The notes under the pieces were generated by a model. That model had not been told where the DNA came from and ran no database searches. It worked only from the letters and a program-made list of their open reading frames with translations. Shown here piece by piece: positions 49,905-63,337 of a stretch of DNA of 64,000 nucleotides; the first letter of the stretch is position 1, and every line of letters starts with the position of its first letter. The stretch comes from Umbilicaria muhlenbergii (Eukaryota; Ascomycota; Lecanoromycetes; Umbilicariales; Umbilicariaceae): positions 2,239,360-2,303,359 of the forward strand of contig KK106985.1 in NCBI GenBank assembly GCA_000611775.1. The letters run 5' to 3'. A program made the translations under genes and the position numbers.

Positions 49905-50085
49905 TATTAAGCTATAATGTCCCTTATTAAAAAAAGAAGTATAATCAAGGTATATAATAATATAAAATATAAATATATATAAGTTATATAATTTTAACTA
50001 TATAGAAATAATAACTAAGGAGTGAAAAAAAAAGTAACACAGAGTTTTATTATATATATTATTAAATTACTTAAAAAGCATTAAC
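49905..50085 (-). repeat. Diverged family B LTR, reversed
   Basis: Aligns with the reversed LTR at 63,338-63,565 through ATAATCAAGGTAT, TATATAGAAATAATAACTAAGG and AGAGTTTTATTATATA...TTAAATTACTT, with an internal gap of about 25-30 bp near its end. It looks like a solo or truncated LTR inserted into the integrase part of fossil E. The left boundary is approximate. Confidence 0.6.
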
Positions 50086-52990
50086 TCTGATGTGTTATTA
50101 TATTATAATAATTACTTCTCTCTTTATACACTGACTTTTCAGCGTCATTTACCTTATATTGTAGTATATAATATAACAGTGAATAGTTATTATTTTAATA
50201 ATGTGAGGTTGCTACCTCCTTATGAATGTTATGATCTTAATTCAAGTTATATATTATTAATAATAAATAAAGTTGTTGACATGTGTGTTGTAAATATTTC
50301 AGTGTTAATAAAAGCTGATAATAAATAAATTTGTTGACATGAAGTTTTTTAATTTTAATAACTTTTATGCTTGTCTCCTCAGGCTTTTTAACAACAGCAT
50401 TTTCTTATTAATAATATTTTAAATCATCTTCATTAATCCTCTATAACAAATTCAAATACTTAAAATCATTCATAATGTATTCAGTTTATTGTAAGGGGCT
50501 GAGTGTATGACAGTCATCATATAAGTGTTAAATGAGATATCATAAGCAATATAGTCACAATAAAGTCAATGTAATGATTATATGTCTTTTATTTGATAAT
50601 AAAACTGATTATTAAGAAAACAGGTTTCTGAACCTCCTTGTAAAGAGTTTTCACTTAATGTCAAGACACTAAACACTGAGTTATCATATTTAAGTTATAA
50701 TGTCATACTGTTGTATTATCATATTATTATATTATTATATATGATGATTCTGACACAATATTTCTCTTCTCATGATGTCATCCTCAGGGTCAACTGATCA
50801 CTTATAAATCTCATTATGATGTCATAACAGTTGAGGTTATAAGATGATCACATGAACTTGCATTAAAATAAAGCTGATCATGTGATTTCATTTAATTGTG
50901 ATGATATCACGCCTGGTAGTAAGTTCTTCATAACATAAACATTAAAATCAACATGTTTATCATAAGTTTAAAATACTCTTTCCTTTGTGTTTATTCTTCA
51001 TCATTTGTTTTATGACATGTTGTTATACATCTCATGACTTTTCTGCAGCTCATTGAGTGACTTAATGACTTCATGATATCATCTTCATTGCAGAGGTGTT
51101 CACCTTATGAAGGGAGTGTCATAAAGCTCATAATTCATGTTTTAATATTATTTGTGATGTCATACTTCCTGTCATACTGTATGAATGTTAACATGATATA
51201 TAAGCAATCAACATCTGAACTTTTAAACTCATGACTGTGAACAACAGTGAAGACCTGTTTTTATCAAGCAAGCCTGTCAATCTTCATGCTCAATATAATG
51301 AGGGTTCTGAGGTGTTGTTGTTAACAAATGAGCTCATGATGATTGACATCTTCAAAAAGAGATGAAGAAGCAGAAGAGGAAAATAATCTGTTCAACATTT
51401 AAAGAGAATTAAATGTTTATCTTTAAGTGACATCTTCAACAGAGAATTTTACTTTATATGATGTCATGATGATACCTTGCTGTCAGCTCATGTGCAGCAG
51501 GCTGATCATCATGAGCATGTGATTTAAGAAAACCTCAATCACACATTATTAAGTACTGCTCACTGTGACTGTTATAAAAAAGCTAAGGTTGATCAGTGCT
51601 TTATGTCACAGATTAATTCAGCCTGCACTTATTACATGTCACTTCATAATTCTCATAATTAATGTATGATAAAATCTTTAATTATCATTGCTCTGACCTC
51701 TGAGAGATTTGATGTTGTTGTTTCATGCATGCATGCTTATGATGACAGAAGAGGTGATGACACACTGTAAATTTATCTTTTTTAATCTTTTTTTGTTTTG
51801 TTTTATTTAATATGATTATGTTATACTTGTCATACATATGATATTTTGTCATACTGTTATACTGTCATACTATTAATATGTTAATTGCATATAACACTTG
51901 ACAGCTGATTAATTAATCTTCATGTCATCATTTTTTATCAATTATTATTAACATCCTCTGCACTTTTCACAGCTGCTTCTCAACATGAGTCTTTTAACTT
52001 TCTTGAGGTTGACATGTGTTAATTCAGTAGTTCTGAGAAGCTTATTTAAACTCTTATTATTTTATTAAAAAACACTGCTCATGCTCTCTGCATCCTCAAC
52101 ACTCATTAATCTTATCATCATCAGGAGTACATCAAACTCTGTGAATAACATTACATTAAAAAGATGAGGTTAAAGACTTCATTAAACAATGAAGAAGAGA
52201 ATGAAATGATGAAGTAATAATTAATAATGAAATTGTTTTCTCATTTCAACATTTGTATTATGCACATGTGACTTATAATGTTTCTTGTAAAAAATAACAT
52301 AATTGTTGTAACCTCTGTTGTATTCTTATTATAAGGCACAGTCTCTGTCATACAAGATCAAGCTGAATAAAGTTGATAAAGTTTTCATGTAGATAAAATG
52401 ATCTTCAGTTATGTTCATGTTATACAGTTCACTCAGATTTCAGCTTATTAAAGTTGTCAACATGAAATTTCTGCATTTTTGCCTTTACATTGCAGATGAA
52501 GTATATTAATTCTCATGTATTATCTCACACTTAATTTGTCAACTTTTATTTAATAAGGTATTGAAGTCTGCTGTCATAAACTCAGTTATTCACAATTGTT
52601 TTAACTTCTCACTCATCATCTTAATTAAGTAGTAGGTTTTTTCCTGTTAATACAGAAGACACATGATGTGTGTTTTAAAATAACTTCAATAAAATGATGT
52701 TGAACATGTTATAAATATTTTAATCCTCTGAGAGGTTGAGTTCATATGATGATTAACTTATCACACATCATATCTTGAATGAGTTAAGTTTTTTTCAATG
52801 CAGTTTCTTCATCTGCTTGTTCATTGACACATTTTTTTCATTAATCAGTATTAAATCACCTTCTTTGAATATTATCTCTGTTCAGCACTGATTATAATAA
52901 TTTGTATATATTTTATTAATTTGTTATAACTGTTCTTAAGTTATTATAATTTAATCTTGAAGCTGTGATGCATCTGCATAAGGTTTTATT
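50086..52990. other. Unassigned mutated repeat DNA
   Basis: No confident domains. A 78-codon open frame at 50,092-50,328 is AT-driven and unlike any family I know. Several TGATGTCATA and TGTCATAC words (50,770-51,900) hint at an LTR or the 3' non-coding part of the minus-strand fossil F, but there is no paired repeat to prove it. Confidence 0.4.
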
Positions 52991-55441
52991 TGTTCATGTG
53001 AGTGTTGTATAAACAGCTTACTTAAACTCATCTGAGAGTTTCACTTTAAATTAAATTGAGAGGGGCTCTTTCCTGTAGCAGCATGTATAAAGTTGTTGTA
53101 TGAGAACTTCATGCAGAGTAAAAGCTTAACTCAGTCCTCTTGCTGCTCATTAATAAATATGTATAAATACATCTTTAGGGACTGATTCTGCCTCTTTGTT
53201 TAACTGTCAGTTTGCAGGTGAAAAGCTGTTGACATGTTATAACAACACTGCATGTGAAAGTAGAAGCTGATTTACTGCTTTAATGTAAATAACTTGTCTC
53301 TGTCTGTGATTAAAACTTTTAACATGTCATGATGCTTGATTATGTTCTGAATAAACACTTCAATGAAGTCAGCAACTGTTATCATCTTTTGTATAAAAAT
53401 ATAATGAGTCATCTTGATTAACTTATCAATTATGATAAGAATTAAATCTCATGTCATACTTTCATACATGCTGCTCAGTGGCAGATCTGTAATGAAGTTC
53501 ATTATCATCATATGTCACAGCTCAGTTGAGACTAACAATGAATTTAATAACTTATATGATTTATGATGAGATGACTTCACCTTTTGACATTCAACATAAT
53601 CATAACAGTAACATCATATGTCTCTGACAGCATCAAGTCAGTCATAAAATCATTGCATTAATTTTATAATTCTTGACTTTCTGAAATGACCTGCAAAAAC
53701 ATCATCATAAAAGTGACTGATCATCACATTGTGAAGAGCAGAGTTCTGTGAAATGTAAATTTTACTGTTGTAATATATGACATCCTTAATTTCCTCTTAA
53801 TATTTTATTACATCAAGGAGTATTATTATCATATTTGTTATTTTTAACTCAGTTAAGTTGTTTTTATTCTTAAGAGGGATAGTTAATTCCTGTTGTACTT
53901 ATCATATTAAATCATCTTTCAACTGTTTAGTATGAATCATATATTTAAGTTATTTAATAAACATTCTTGTATAAGCTGTTATCTTCTCACCTAGAGGTGA
54001 GTGAGTAGACATGAGTTGAAGTGCTTTAACAATGTCAGCAGAAGTGTTATCCTCAATTTAAAGATTAATAAAAACATAACTTGCATCATTATTTATAATT
54101 ATAATGTTTACTGTGTTATTTTTAATTGAGTGCTGCTCAGATTCTGCATACTTAAACTTTTTTATTCAGTCATGACTTGCTTCTTAAGCATATAGGTCAT
54201 GAACTGCTGATGTTTTAATTATACTGCTGACTTTAGTATTCATTATATTAATATATTCATCATGGCTTGCTTCTTGAGCATGTAGGTCATGAACTGCTGA
54301 TGTTTTAATCATGCTGTTAACTTCAATATTTATCATACTGATATATTCATCATGACTTGCTTTTTAAGCATGTAAGTCATGAACTGCTGATATTTCAGTT
54401 GTATCATCAGCTTCAGTATTCATCATACTGACATATTCATCACAGCTTGCTTTTCAAGCATATAAATCATAAACTGTTGATGTTTTAATCATACTGTCAA
54501 CTTCAATATTCATCATACTGACATATTCATCACAGCTTGTTTTTTAAGTATGTAGATCATGAACTGCTGATGTTTTAATCATATCATCAACTTCAGTATT
54601 CATTGTACTGATTATATTTCTTGTGACAGATATGACATTGTCTTGTTGTAATCTTTATCATACTGAGCATCTTAATTGTAATTCATTACAGCTTGCTTCT
54701 TCTTGAGCAGATAAACTTCACATTGTTGATGTTTTAATAAAACTGTCATCTTCAGTGTTTATCATATCAGTAGTATTCATTGTGATAGATATAACATTCT
54801 CTTATTATAACTTTCTGTCATACTGAGTGTTTTAACTGCAGCATCATTACAGCAAGTGTGTATAATTTCTCTTATACTGACTTATAATCCTGACTTTTTA
54901 AGTGAAAGGATTGTTGCATTATTTCAGCAGCAGTCAAGGTATTAACAGTCTTTAACAGTTCATAATCAAGTCATTTTGATAAATCATTAATAAAGTTCTT
55001 CTTGCTCTCTTGATAAATGACTTTAAAGTCATATTTAATGAGCTTTTCAGCTCACTTGAGCTGCCTTTATGTGAGGTTTGAGGTAATCATAAATTAAACA
55101 AGATTTATGTGATCAGTTAATATGATGATCAGGTGCCTAGCGCTTCAACAGTAATGATATTAATGATACATAACTTTCATGATGACAAGAAGCTCTTGCT
55201 CACTTGTATTATATTAAGTCTCAGTATTTAGCAGCTTCTTACTGTAATAAGTAATTAATAATCAGTGCAATTGATCATTAATTTTAAAGTATTGCATTAA
55301 AATTTTATTAATTGTGAATTCAGAGGCGTCTGTTTTAACTCTCATGAATTTGTTTTCATTGAAGTAATATAATAATGAAACACTTATAAAGGTTTCCTTC
55401 AAAGCATTAAATGCTTTCAATGCAGCTTTTGAAAGTGAAAT
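52991..55441 (-). mobile_element. Gypsy fossil F (RNase H to integrase), minus strand
   Basis: Minus-strand Ty3/Gypsy remains. The RNase H start is at 55,447-55,262 (ALKAFNALKETF, VKTDASEFTINKILMQ), followed by a spacer with 90-bp repeats (54,171-54,620), an integrase zinc-finger region near 53,640-53,560 and the integrase core ~53,560-53,040 (landmarks HLQTD and YNNFIHAATGKSP). The RT part that should lie to the right of 55,441 is absent, because a family B LTR is inserted there. It is broken, with many breaks; its own LTRs are not identified. Confidence 0.8.
54171..54620 (-). repeat. 90-bp tandem repeat (five units), in frame within Gypsy F
   Basis: Units start at 54,171, 54,261, 54,351, 54,441 and 54,531 (each CAYRRCTTGYTT...), an exact 90-bp period, with a diverged sixth relative near 54,683-54,780. 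On the minus strand the period is 30 codons, and each unit reads with the recurring words DEY, KTSAVHDL and A-S. The period being a multiple of three implies it once formed part of the polyprotein spacer between RNase H and integrase. Confidence 0.85.
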
Positions 55442-55668
55442 TGTCATGAGTTAATGACAATTTAAGACTTATGTAAAATATGTGCTCTGCAAGTGACTTA
55501 ACAGTGTTAATGAATTATTTAAAAACTCTGCACTGCTTAATCTTCCTTCATTCCTTAGTTATTAATTTTATATAATTAGAATTATATAATCTTTATACAT
55601 TTATATCTCATACTGTCACATACTCTGACTATACTTTCCTTTTTAGTAAGAGATGTTATAATCTCACA
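55442..55668 (+). repeat. Family B LTR, plus orientation, with 52 bp of leader
   Basis: TGTCATGAGTTAAT...TATAATCTCACA, close to the LTRs of B1. It is followed to 55,720 by the same leader as after the B1 5' LTR (GTTTTAATAACTTTACC...AGATGCAAAC), so it is the 5' end of a family B element cut off at 55,720 where unrelated sequence begins. It disrupts Gypsy F. Confidence 0.9.
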
Positions 55669-55720
55669 GTTTTAATAACTTTACCTTTAAAAAAGTGATG
55701 ACCTGAGATAAGATGCAAAC

Positions 55721-56057
55721 TGTTATGATCATATTATGACTTCACTGCTGTATTATTAATATATTAACTTTTTTAATCATCTGTTTAAGTCATTGCCTGT
55801 TTAGGTCTAGCTTAGTTTAACTCATATATAACAGGTTTTTACATCACTAGAAGAATTCAACCTTCTTATAATATAAATCAGAACATGTTCAACAATTTGA
55901 TAACAACATTAATTTAAACATTATAAACTGCTTAATCAAATCAGGCCTCCTTGTATCATTTAATATGAATGAGTCAATTAACTTTTCACAAGCATCAGTT
56001 CTTTCTTGAACAAATCATGACATTATCAGCTGCTCATTCATCATCAAGCAGCTCATT
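55721..56057. other. Unassigned segment, possibly LTR of another element
   Basis: Starts TGTTATGATCATATTATGAC at the exact truncation point of the family B leader and contains ACTCATATATAACAGG, a promoter-like word. It may be the beginning of an LTR of the plus-strand element G, but no partner copy lies in the window. The five bases TCATT before 56,058 recur after the TIR element. Confidence 0.35.
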
Positions 56058-56948
56058 TATCCGCAACTTGACAGCTCACTCAAAAATAAGATTTTAGTTA
56101 ATAGTACTTTATGCGCTCAGAGCACTCTCTGAGCAGTAAATGAGCTCATACAAATCTTACACTTTAAATAACTATTATACCTTCATGAATAATAAAAAAC
56201 TTTTTATTGAAAAGTTTTAGATCTCTTTATTCTGTACACTTTACAAACTAAAGATTTCTTCATAAGTTTAAAAAGTTTGAAATCAATGTAACTTTTTAAC
56301 AACAACAGTTATAAATAAACTTTAAGTTATAGAACTGTTTAATAGCTTCTTCTCTACAACTAATAAATTGAAAGTTATATCATAAGTATAAAAGCGCAAT
56401 AGTTATTCAAAGTATGTGACTTTTTTTGAAAGATTTTTCGCTGTTGAAAACTTGAATTAAATATAACTTAACAACAACAGCAGTTATAAAGAAACTTTTA
56501 ATTTAACATTAGTAAAGAATACTGTTTTTTATAACTTATGCATTGAAAGTTTCTTCATATCTGTTGAGGTGCAAAAGTTAATAAAGTGTGTAGTTTTTTA
56601 AGTGATGAAAATCTTGAAGTTCTTTAAATATTTAGAACTCAACACTTATACAGTGCTTTCAGACTCAACAAATCATGATTTTTTATTGCAGAAAAGTGAA
56701 TTTTAGCAAAAGTTTACTTATTATAAGTTTTACTGTTATTATAACACTGTGTGTGTACTTGTTTAAACAATTGTTTTAATAATTGTTTTTTTATCACAAA
56801 ATTTTGATGTTCTGCTCAAGATTTAAGGTTGAGCTCAAAGCGCTCAGAAGGTGCTAAGAGCGGCTGTTAGCTGAGACATGAGATCAGAAGCTCAGAGCGC
56901 TCAAAGTGTTAAAAACTAACTCAGAGTTAACTTGCTAAATTGCTGATG
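56058..56948 (-). mobile_element. TIR element family A, copy 3 (inverted)
   Basis: An 891-bp copy in the same orientation as 7,036-8,154. The left end is TATCCGCAACTTGACAGC, and the reverse-complemented right end is CATCAGCAATTTAGCA. TCATT precedes (56,053-56,057) and follows (56,949-56,953) the element, a possible 5-bp target duplication. Such a short AT-rich match could be chance, because the other two copies lack it. No coding capacity. Confidence 0.68.
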
Positions 56949-57499
56949 TCATTAATCAACTGTTCACCTCTCATTAACTGTCATTTATATAATAATTTCC
57001 TCAAGTCATTAAGCTTCCTGTTGACTTAAATTGTTTATATCAGCAATCAAACTGTCTGTATTAACATCACAGTCAGCTTGACTTCTTCTTTTTAGAAATG
57101 ACAGGCCTCTCAAATTATTGAGCTTCTTATTAAATTGAAGTTATTGATAACTAAGAGCTTCTGCTTCAGTTCATGATTTTTTCATAATTAAATTAACTTC
57201 TTTATCTTCTTTCTTGAGCTGACAGGCTTTTACAACTTCAGTGAATGACATTATATTATCTCTTGCTTATCAGGCTCAGGAATTCTTCAGTTTAAAACAT
57301 TTTTAAATTCAGAAGATCACTTCTTTTCAGAAGTAAATCATAACTTAATACTTTCAGAACACAGTTGAATCAGGGCAGAGTTATTAATTAAGTTATTAAA
57401 CTTAATTAAAGTTTAAAGAGTTTATCATTTAATTAAAAAAGTGAGCAACTGACCTTCTTAAACTTCAGCAAGATTTAAATCAACTTATTATAATTATTC
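56949..57499. other. Unassigned AT-rich segment before Gypsy G
   Basis: Continues the sequence interrupted by the TIR element. No domain is recognised; it may be the leader of fossil G. Confidence 0.35.
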
Positions 57500-60400
57500 A
57501 ATCTTCCCCTCCTGTGAACAATACTCATGATTCAATCACTTTCAATACAGAACAAAACCTGAGCTCTTTTTTTCATTAAACTTCCTCTCAGCCTTCCCTA
57601 TTTATGATGACAGAACATCAACAATCACAGTTAAATCATGACTTTATCAATGAGTAATGACAGAAGCTCATTAACATCATAACTTAAATAATTACTGCTG
57701 TCTTAACTGCTTAATAATCAGCTCTTCAGGAGCAAGACTCTGCTGAATTATAAAAAAATTAAGATTCATCAGGTGAGTCAAGTACAGCTGAAGAAATTAA
57801 TGAACATATTATCTTTTAAGTGAAAAATATCAGCTACTTTGACTCACAAGTCAACTCTACTGAGAATGTCATTGTTAAAGACTGAGACATGATCTATCAG
57901 AACATCTTTTCCTTTATGAATCAAGTTTAAGTTAAAGCAATCATGATTGAATCAGAGTTAATTCATCAAAACCTTGATTTTTGCCTTTTAAGACAAGTGA
58001 ATAAGTGATACATTAAAAACTTTTTCACATTCAATGATTGAGGCTACATCTCAACATCAATGAAGCTGAAGAATGATGCAAGGCACTTAAATTACACTTT
58101 TAAGATTCTTTTAATAAATCATTAATCATGCTTAAAATCACCTGATATACAGTGAATGATGCATGAAAAAATCATAAGCCTGCCTCTTATGTTCAATCTA
58201 TTATTGTTAATAAATGAAATGTCAGCATCATTTTTACTGACTATACTTAAATCCTTTTAACTTATGAACATATGAATAATAAACTTCATCTCACTCTCTC
58301 TGAATCAACGCCTCAGACTACAGTGATTAAGTTCATTAAATAACTGAACTTGAAGAAGCACGCCTGATTCAAGATTTATGAATGAAATCATGATCATACT
58401 GTTATGCATCAGTGTGACTGAGAACATGATAATTAAGATTCTCAATTAAATGAAAATCAGAATAATCAGTATGATGACTTTCATTTTAATTTTTTTAATT
58501 AAGTTTAATATCAGTTTTTTTATTAATCTTCTTATTATCAGTCTCTCTTTTCTACTTCAGATTATTCTGATCAAATCACTTATTAAGGTTTTTCTTCTTT
58601 TATTTCTCATTTAAAGTTATTTAATTAAAATCAGCAGTCCTCTTCTTTTATTTCTCATTCAATGTTGTTCATCTTGAATCAGCAGTTTAACATCTATCAG
58701 CAGTGACTTACTGATATCATATTAATTTCACTGCAGGTTTTAAACAACAATCAATGTCAACCTCTGCAGCTTATGCAAGGAAACATAAATTTAAATCTGA
58801 ATTAATATCATGAGTTTTATTAAAATTGAATTGAAGCGCTCTACAATCAGCAAAGCAGAGGAAAATATCAGCTTAGTTACTCTCAACAGTTAAAAGTATA
58901 CTATGATGAGATCACAGATCTGTACAATCACTTTAAAGAATACAAAAACAACTACTATATCAATGATCAGTTTGAGCAGGAAGATGACTGAGTTAATTAC
59001 ATCATTAATAAAGATTGAGCTTTTTATGAGGCAAACAGAGAAGCTCTGAAAGTCAGTGAAAATGTTGATATCAATCATGTTATAAAGTAAGCTTTTTATC
59101 ACTGTTGTTGTTGTTCAGAGTCTTTCAGTTCAAATAATTTCTTGCACAAGCACATCAGATTTAGTCATAATCCTGATATTATTAAAGAAGCATGAAACTT
59201 GATCTTTAAGTTAATTTATTCTACAGCTCTGAATGAAAAGTTAGTTCAATTGAACATCATGAACATTTCAGTCAAAGGCTATAAATTCTGAGGATGACGC
59301 TATGTCACAGTGCAAGCAAGACTCTCTCAGGATGATCAGATCAACTTCATGTGCTTAAATATTAATTATATCATCAGCTTGATCAACTGAGACTTTTTTA
59401 AGAAGTATGTTCTCATCACAGAAGTTAAGAAGATGATCTCTTTAATAAAAGTTCAAGATTTAAACTCAAGCTCACATGCAGTTGAAGATTATGTGAAATT
59501 AAACCTCTTCTTCTCAGCTGATCATGATAGAACTGTGGTCATACATCATGAGATTTATGTCATTAATGACTTAAAGATGAACATACTCATCAGAACTGAT
59601 ATTCTAGTCTTAAAGCAAATTAACATACTTTTATCTCAGTGAAAAGCAGTCATAGAGAGCTGTGAAAACACTGAATTAAAGGTTAATGTCATCACTTTAT
59701 TTAATTAAATCAACCACCTTTTAATGTTGAATAATCAGATCATCATATCAGCTTATGAGTTAATCATCATTTAAATCAAACTTTTACAGAGATTACTCAC
59801 TGATCAGGATCTCCTCTTTGAGTCAGATTACAACCTCATTGAAATCTACACTTTAATAGTGAATCATCAGCTTTTTAGCATCAAGGTCTGAAACAATTTA
59901 GACAAAGTCATGATCTTATCATGACATACTTATTTGAGTTGAATCATTAAATATAAGGTTGACAGCTGCTTCTCAATCAGCTCTGATTTACTTTAAGCAA
60001 GCTTTAAGCTTATTAATTGAATTAAATTAATCTTTTGAACTTTACTGATCACATCAACAGCTTATCATATTACTTCTGATATAATTCCTGAGTGAGAATG
60101 AACAACAATGAATGATATTATCATATATGATAAATCATCTGAGGTATTAATGAGCATTAAGCAAGTCTCTGTGAAGTATTCTTAATTATGAGAGAATTAA
60201 AAAAATGTTGTGAACATCCTGAAGAAGCAATGAATGAAAATACTGTTATTAAAGAACTGAAAGAAGCTTTACAAGCCTGATTAAGTAAAAGTTTACTCAT
60301 TTAAATCAAAAGATCATGAGATTGTGAATGATTTTTTCAACAAACTTCATAATCAAGAATGAATAAAATGAATCAATCAAGTCACTCTGTTTATCTACTC

Positions 60401-61690
60401 ATGCTTCATTGTCTGAAAAGACACTTATAAGCAAAAAAGGTTGTGTTGTAGTTGATATTTAAGCTTTAAATCAAATAATCATGCCTGATGCTTATTCAGT
60501 CTCTAGTCAGGCAGATATTCTCACTGCAGTATAAGAAGCAAACTTCATATTAATAATGAACTGCACCTTCTTCTTTTATCAATGATGAGTTAAATCACAG
60601 GATCATCATAAACTCACAGTCTCTTCTCATCAAAGTTAAGAAACATTCAAAGTGACTGTCATGAAATATAAAAACTCATCAGCTTATGTACAACAAATGA
60701 TTAATTACATATTATGATCACATCATGATTTCTTCAGGGCATATGTGAATGACATTGTTATTTATATCAAAATGAAGTTCTTAAATGAACACTTAATACA
60801 TCTAGATCAGGTTTTCAAATCTTTTATGAAGAAAAAAATATGTTTTTTCTTAAGAAAGTCTTTTCTCAGCTACCTCACAATTCAGCTTTTTAATTAATGT
60901 GTTGATGCTCTAAAACTCACTATTGCTGAAGATAAACTCATCATCATAATTAATATTAAGTTCCTCAGAATGCTCTTCACTCTTGAGAAGTACTTAAATA
61001 TGACAAGCTATCTGAGGCAATACATATTTTATTACACTGTCATTATAAAGTTTTTACAAGAGAGAAAAATGAGGTTAAATCACAACCTGCAGAAGTTATG
61101 AGTTAAATGAAAGTCAATGAATGAAAAAAATGTTGAAGGCAACACCTGCAAAGTTATGATTAATAAAATTATTATTGAGAAGCTTACCTCCTCTGAGTTT
61201 AACAACTTTCATCACTTACAAAGCTTGTTTTCAAGACTCATTATACTCATTTATTATGACCTGAAACATCAGCTTTACACTGACATGAATGCCTCAAAAG
61301 AATTTAGCTTCAGAGCACACATTTATCATATGAAGGAAAGTCATCACATGAAGAAAGATCATGATATCATCATGATCATTAATTAAAAAAGCATGAAATT
61401 AATACTTTTTCTTAACAAGACTCTGATCAACACTGAGATCTGTTACTGATCAACTGAGCTTGAAGTCATTAACTTCATATGATTAGTTCAGAAGATCTGT
61501 CACATGCTGAAGTTTACAGAAAAACTTATTATCATTTATATTAATCACTTCATCACCTTAAGCATTGTCTGACAGTTCAGCTTGACCTCAACTATCTTCA
61601 TTAATAAACTGAATTTATGATTAATCTGTGTCAGTGAATATCTACAACAGTTTTGCCTCAATATTTAACATAAAGTGTCAGGTTTACACC
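57500..61690 (+). mobile_element. Gypsy fossil G (gag to RNase H), plus strand
   Basis: Plus-strand Ty3/Gypsy remains of a different family from B, C and D. They comprise a gag-like region ~57,560-58,560; a protease region ~59,400-59,640 (NDLKMNILIRTDIL, the ILG(M/T)D-type end of a retropepsin); reverse transcriptase ~60,000-61,080 (VNDIVIY near 60,747, MTSYLRQYIFYY near 61,000); and RNase H 61,117-61,690 (LIYYDLKHQLYTDMNASKE, STELEVINF, DKLNL-like end). Integrase is missing and sequence similarity stops at about 61,690. It is broken, with many breaks. Confidence 0.78.
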
Positions 61691-63337
61691 TGAACATTAA
61701 ACTGAACTGAACAATCAAATGATGTACTGAACTGAATGACTGAACAGGTTAGCGCTGAATGACTGAATGAGTTAACAGCAATTAAATTAATGAGTTTAAC
61801 ATGCATATAAAGATTTTAATCTTTATGCTCTTTCTTTCTTTTGCTTCTTAGACTAGAATTCTTCTCTGTAGCTAAATGTCAATCAGTTAAAACACATGCA
61901 TTAATTCATAATTTGCATAATCTTAACATTATTTTAATCTCTTTTTTTATTTCCTGTCATGAGGCATCCTGAATGAATTCTGAATTAAATTGAAATTGAA
62001 CCAGAATCAGAATTAAAATCAGAATTAAAAATCAATCATGATGATCAGAGAAACTGATAACATAGTTTACTCATGAATCAGAGAGTCTTTGTTGACTTTT
62101 ATAAATGATGAATAATTCATCTTGAATGAAAACTTGATTAATCAGATCTTAACAGCCTTAACTGCAGAGACTTTAATTAATCTTTTATAAAAACATCTCT
62201 CTGAAGCAATGACTGCTCTTTAATAATTGATCACTGATCATGAGCAGTCCCTGAATGAAATCAACACTGTTATAAAGGCACAAGAAGAACTACAAGTGAA
62301 TTATGAAAAAATAAAAGACAAGAACAGAGAACTGAAGAAGAAAGTCATTAAATAAATTAATGTAATAACATATCTTAAATAATGAATCATGATCATCTTC
62401 ACAAGCACCCCTTGACCTGATTTCCCTCAACTCACAGTTGAAAGATTATTCAGCTTCAGATTATTAAAGCTCTCTGATTCACTGATGTTCTTCAGTGACT
62501 GTTTGAAATATGATGAATGAGTAGTGAAGATCAGAAACTACTTACTAACAATAAATGAATAATACTTCATCAAACAGATGAAAATAACATACATGAAAAC
62601 AAGAGTTGAAGGTGACTCAATTAAACACATAAGATTTTAAATGAATTCAGCATCTTGAACAGCTTATTTAAATATTATTAAACTGCTAAAACATTTGACC
62701 TGAATTTACAGAGACTCAGATCAAAAATATATCATCATTAATGAATTTTATAAACTTTATTAAGAATTCAAAGACTTCTCATCCTTCTGAGCTGATTTTC
62801 AGTGATATGTTACTGAATTGAATGAGTTTTTTAATTTATACTGAATAGGAGAACTTCTGAACAAGGTGAACAACATCATTCAATAATAATTAAACATTAA
62901 TGATGACAGACCTGAAGACCTTTATGAACTCATTAAACACTGTCAGTGAATCAATCAGACTTTATGACTGCTTGATGTAAAAAAGATTATTAAATTGAAT
63001 TAAATACTCTTCTTCACAAGTTAAACTCATACAAGAATTGAACATTTTATTAAAATCTTAAAATTAATTACCTGAATGATCACTGAGTCAGTTCCCTGAA
63101 TATTGAACTGAACATCACACTCAGACGCTGCCAAAGAACAATAAATGAAGAAAGAACATTATTTTAAATGTAATGAACAGAAACACCTTGTCTTAAATTA
63201 TTTAAATAAGAACAAAATGAAAGAGACTTCAGTATTAAGATGTGTGTAATGAATCATATTCAATTCTGATTCTGATTTTGAATTAAATTCAGGAAAAGGT
63301 GTTCCTCTATTAAAGTCATGATAAAGAACAATGATAA
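61691..63337 (+). mobile_element. Gypsy fossil H: LTR-like leader and gag region, truncated
   Basis: 61,691-61,960 looks like an LTR or leader (ATGCATATAAAGATTTTAATC, CTTTCTTTCTTTTGCTTC) but has no partner here. From ~61,980 to ~63,330 a plus-strand gag-like region is readable. It has a Gln/Asn-rich start, a coiled-coil-like Lys/Glu stretch near 62,230-62,350 (IKAQEELQVNYEKIKDKN) and a zinc-knuckle remnant near 63,160-63,210. It is cut at 63,338 by the second family B element. Fossil, broken. Confidence 0.6.

Noticed and set aside
50092-50328. 78-codon open frame as a gene
   Set aside because: AT-driven composition, no recognisable motif, and located beside a reversed LTR within mutated repeats.
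54171-54800. Possible CRISPR-like array
   Set aside because: The 90-bp units are contiguous without distinct spacers, keep codon phase with a Gypsy polyprotein, and lie in a eukaryotic repeat context.
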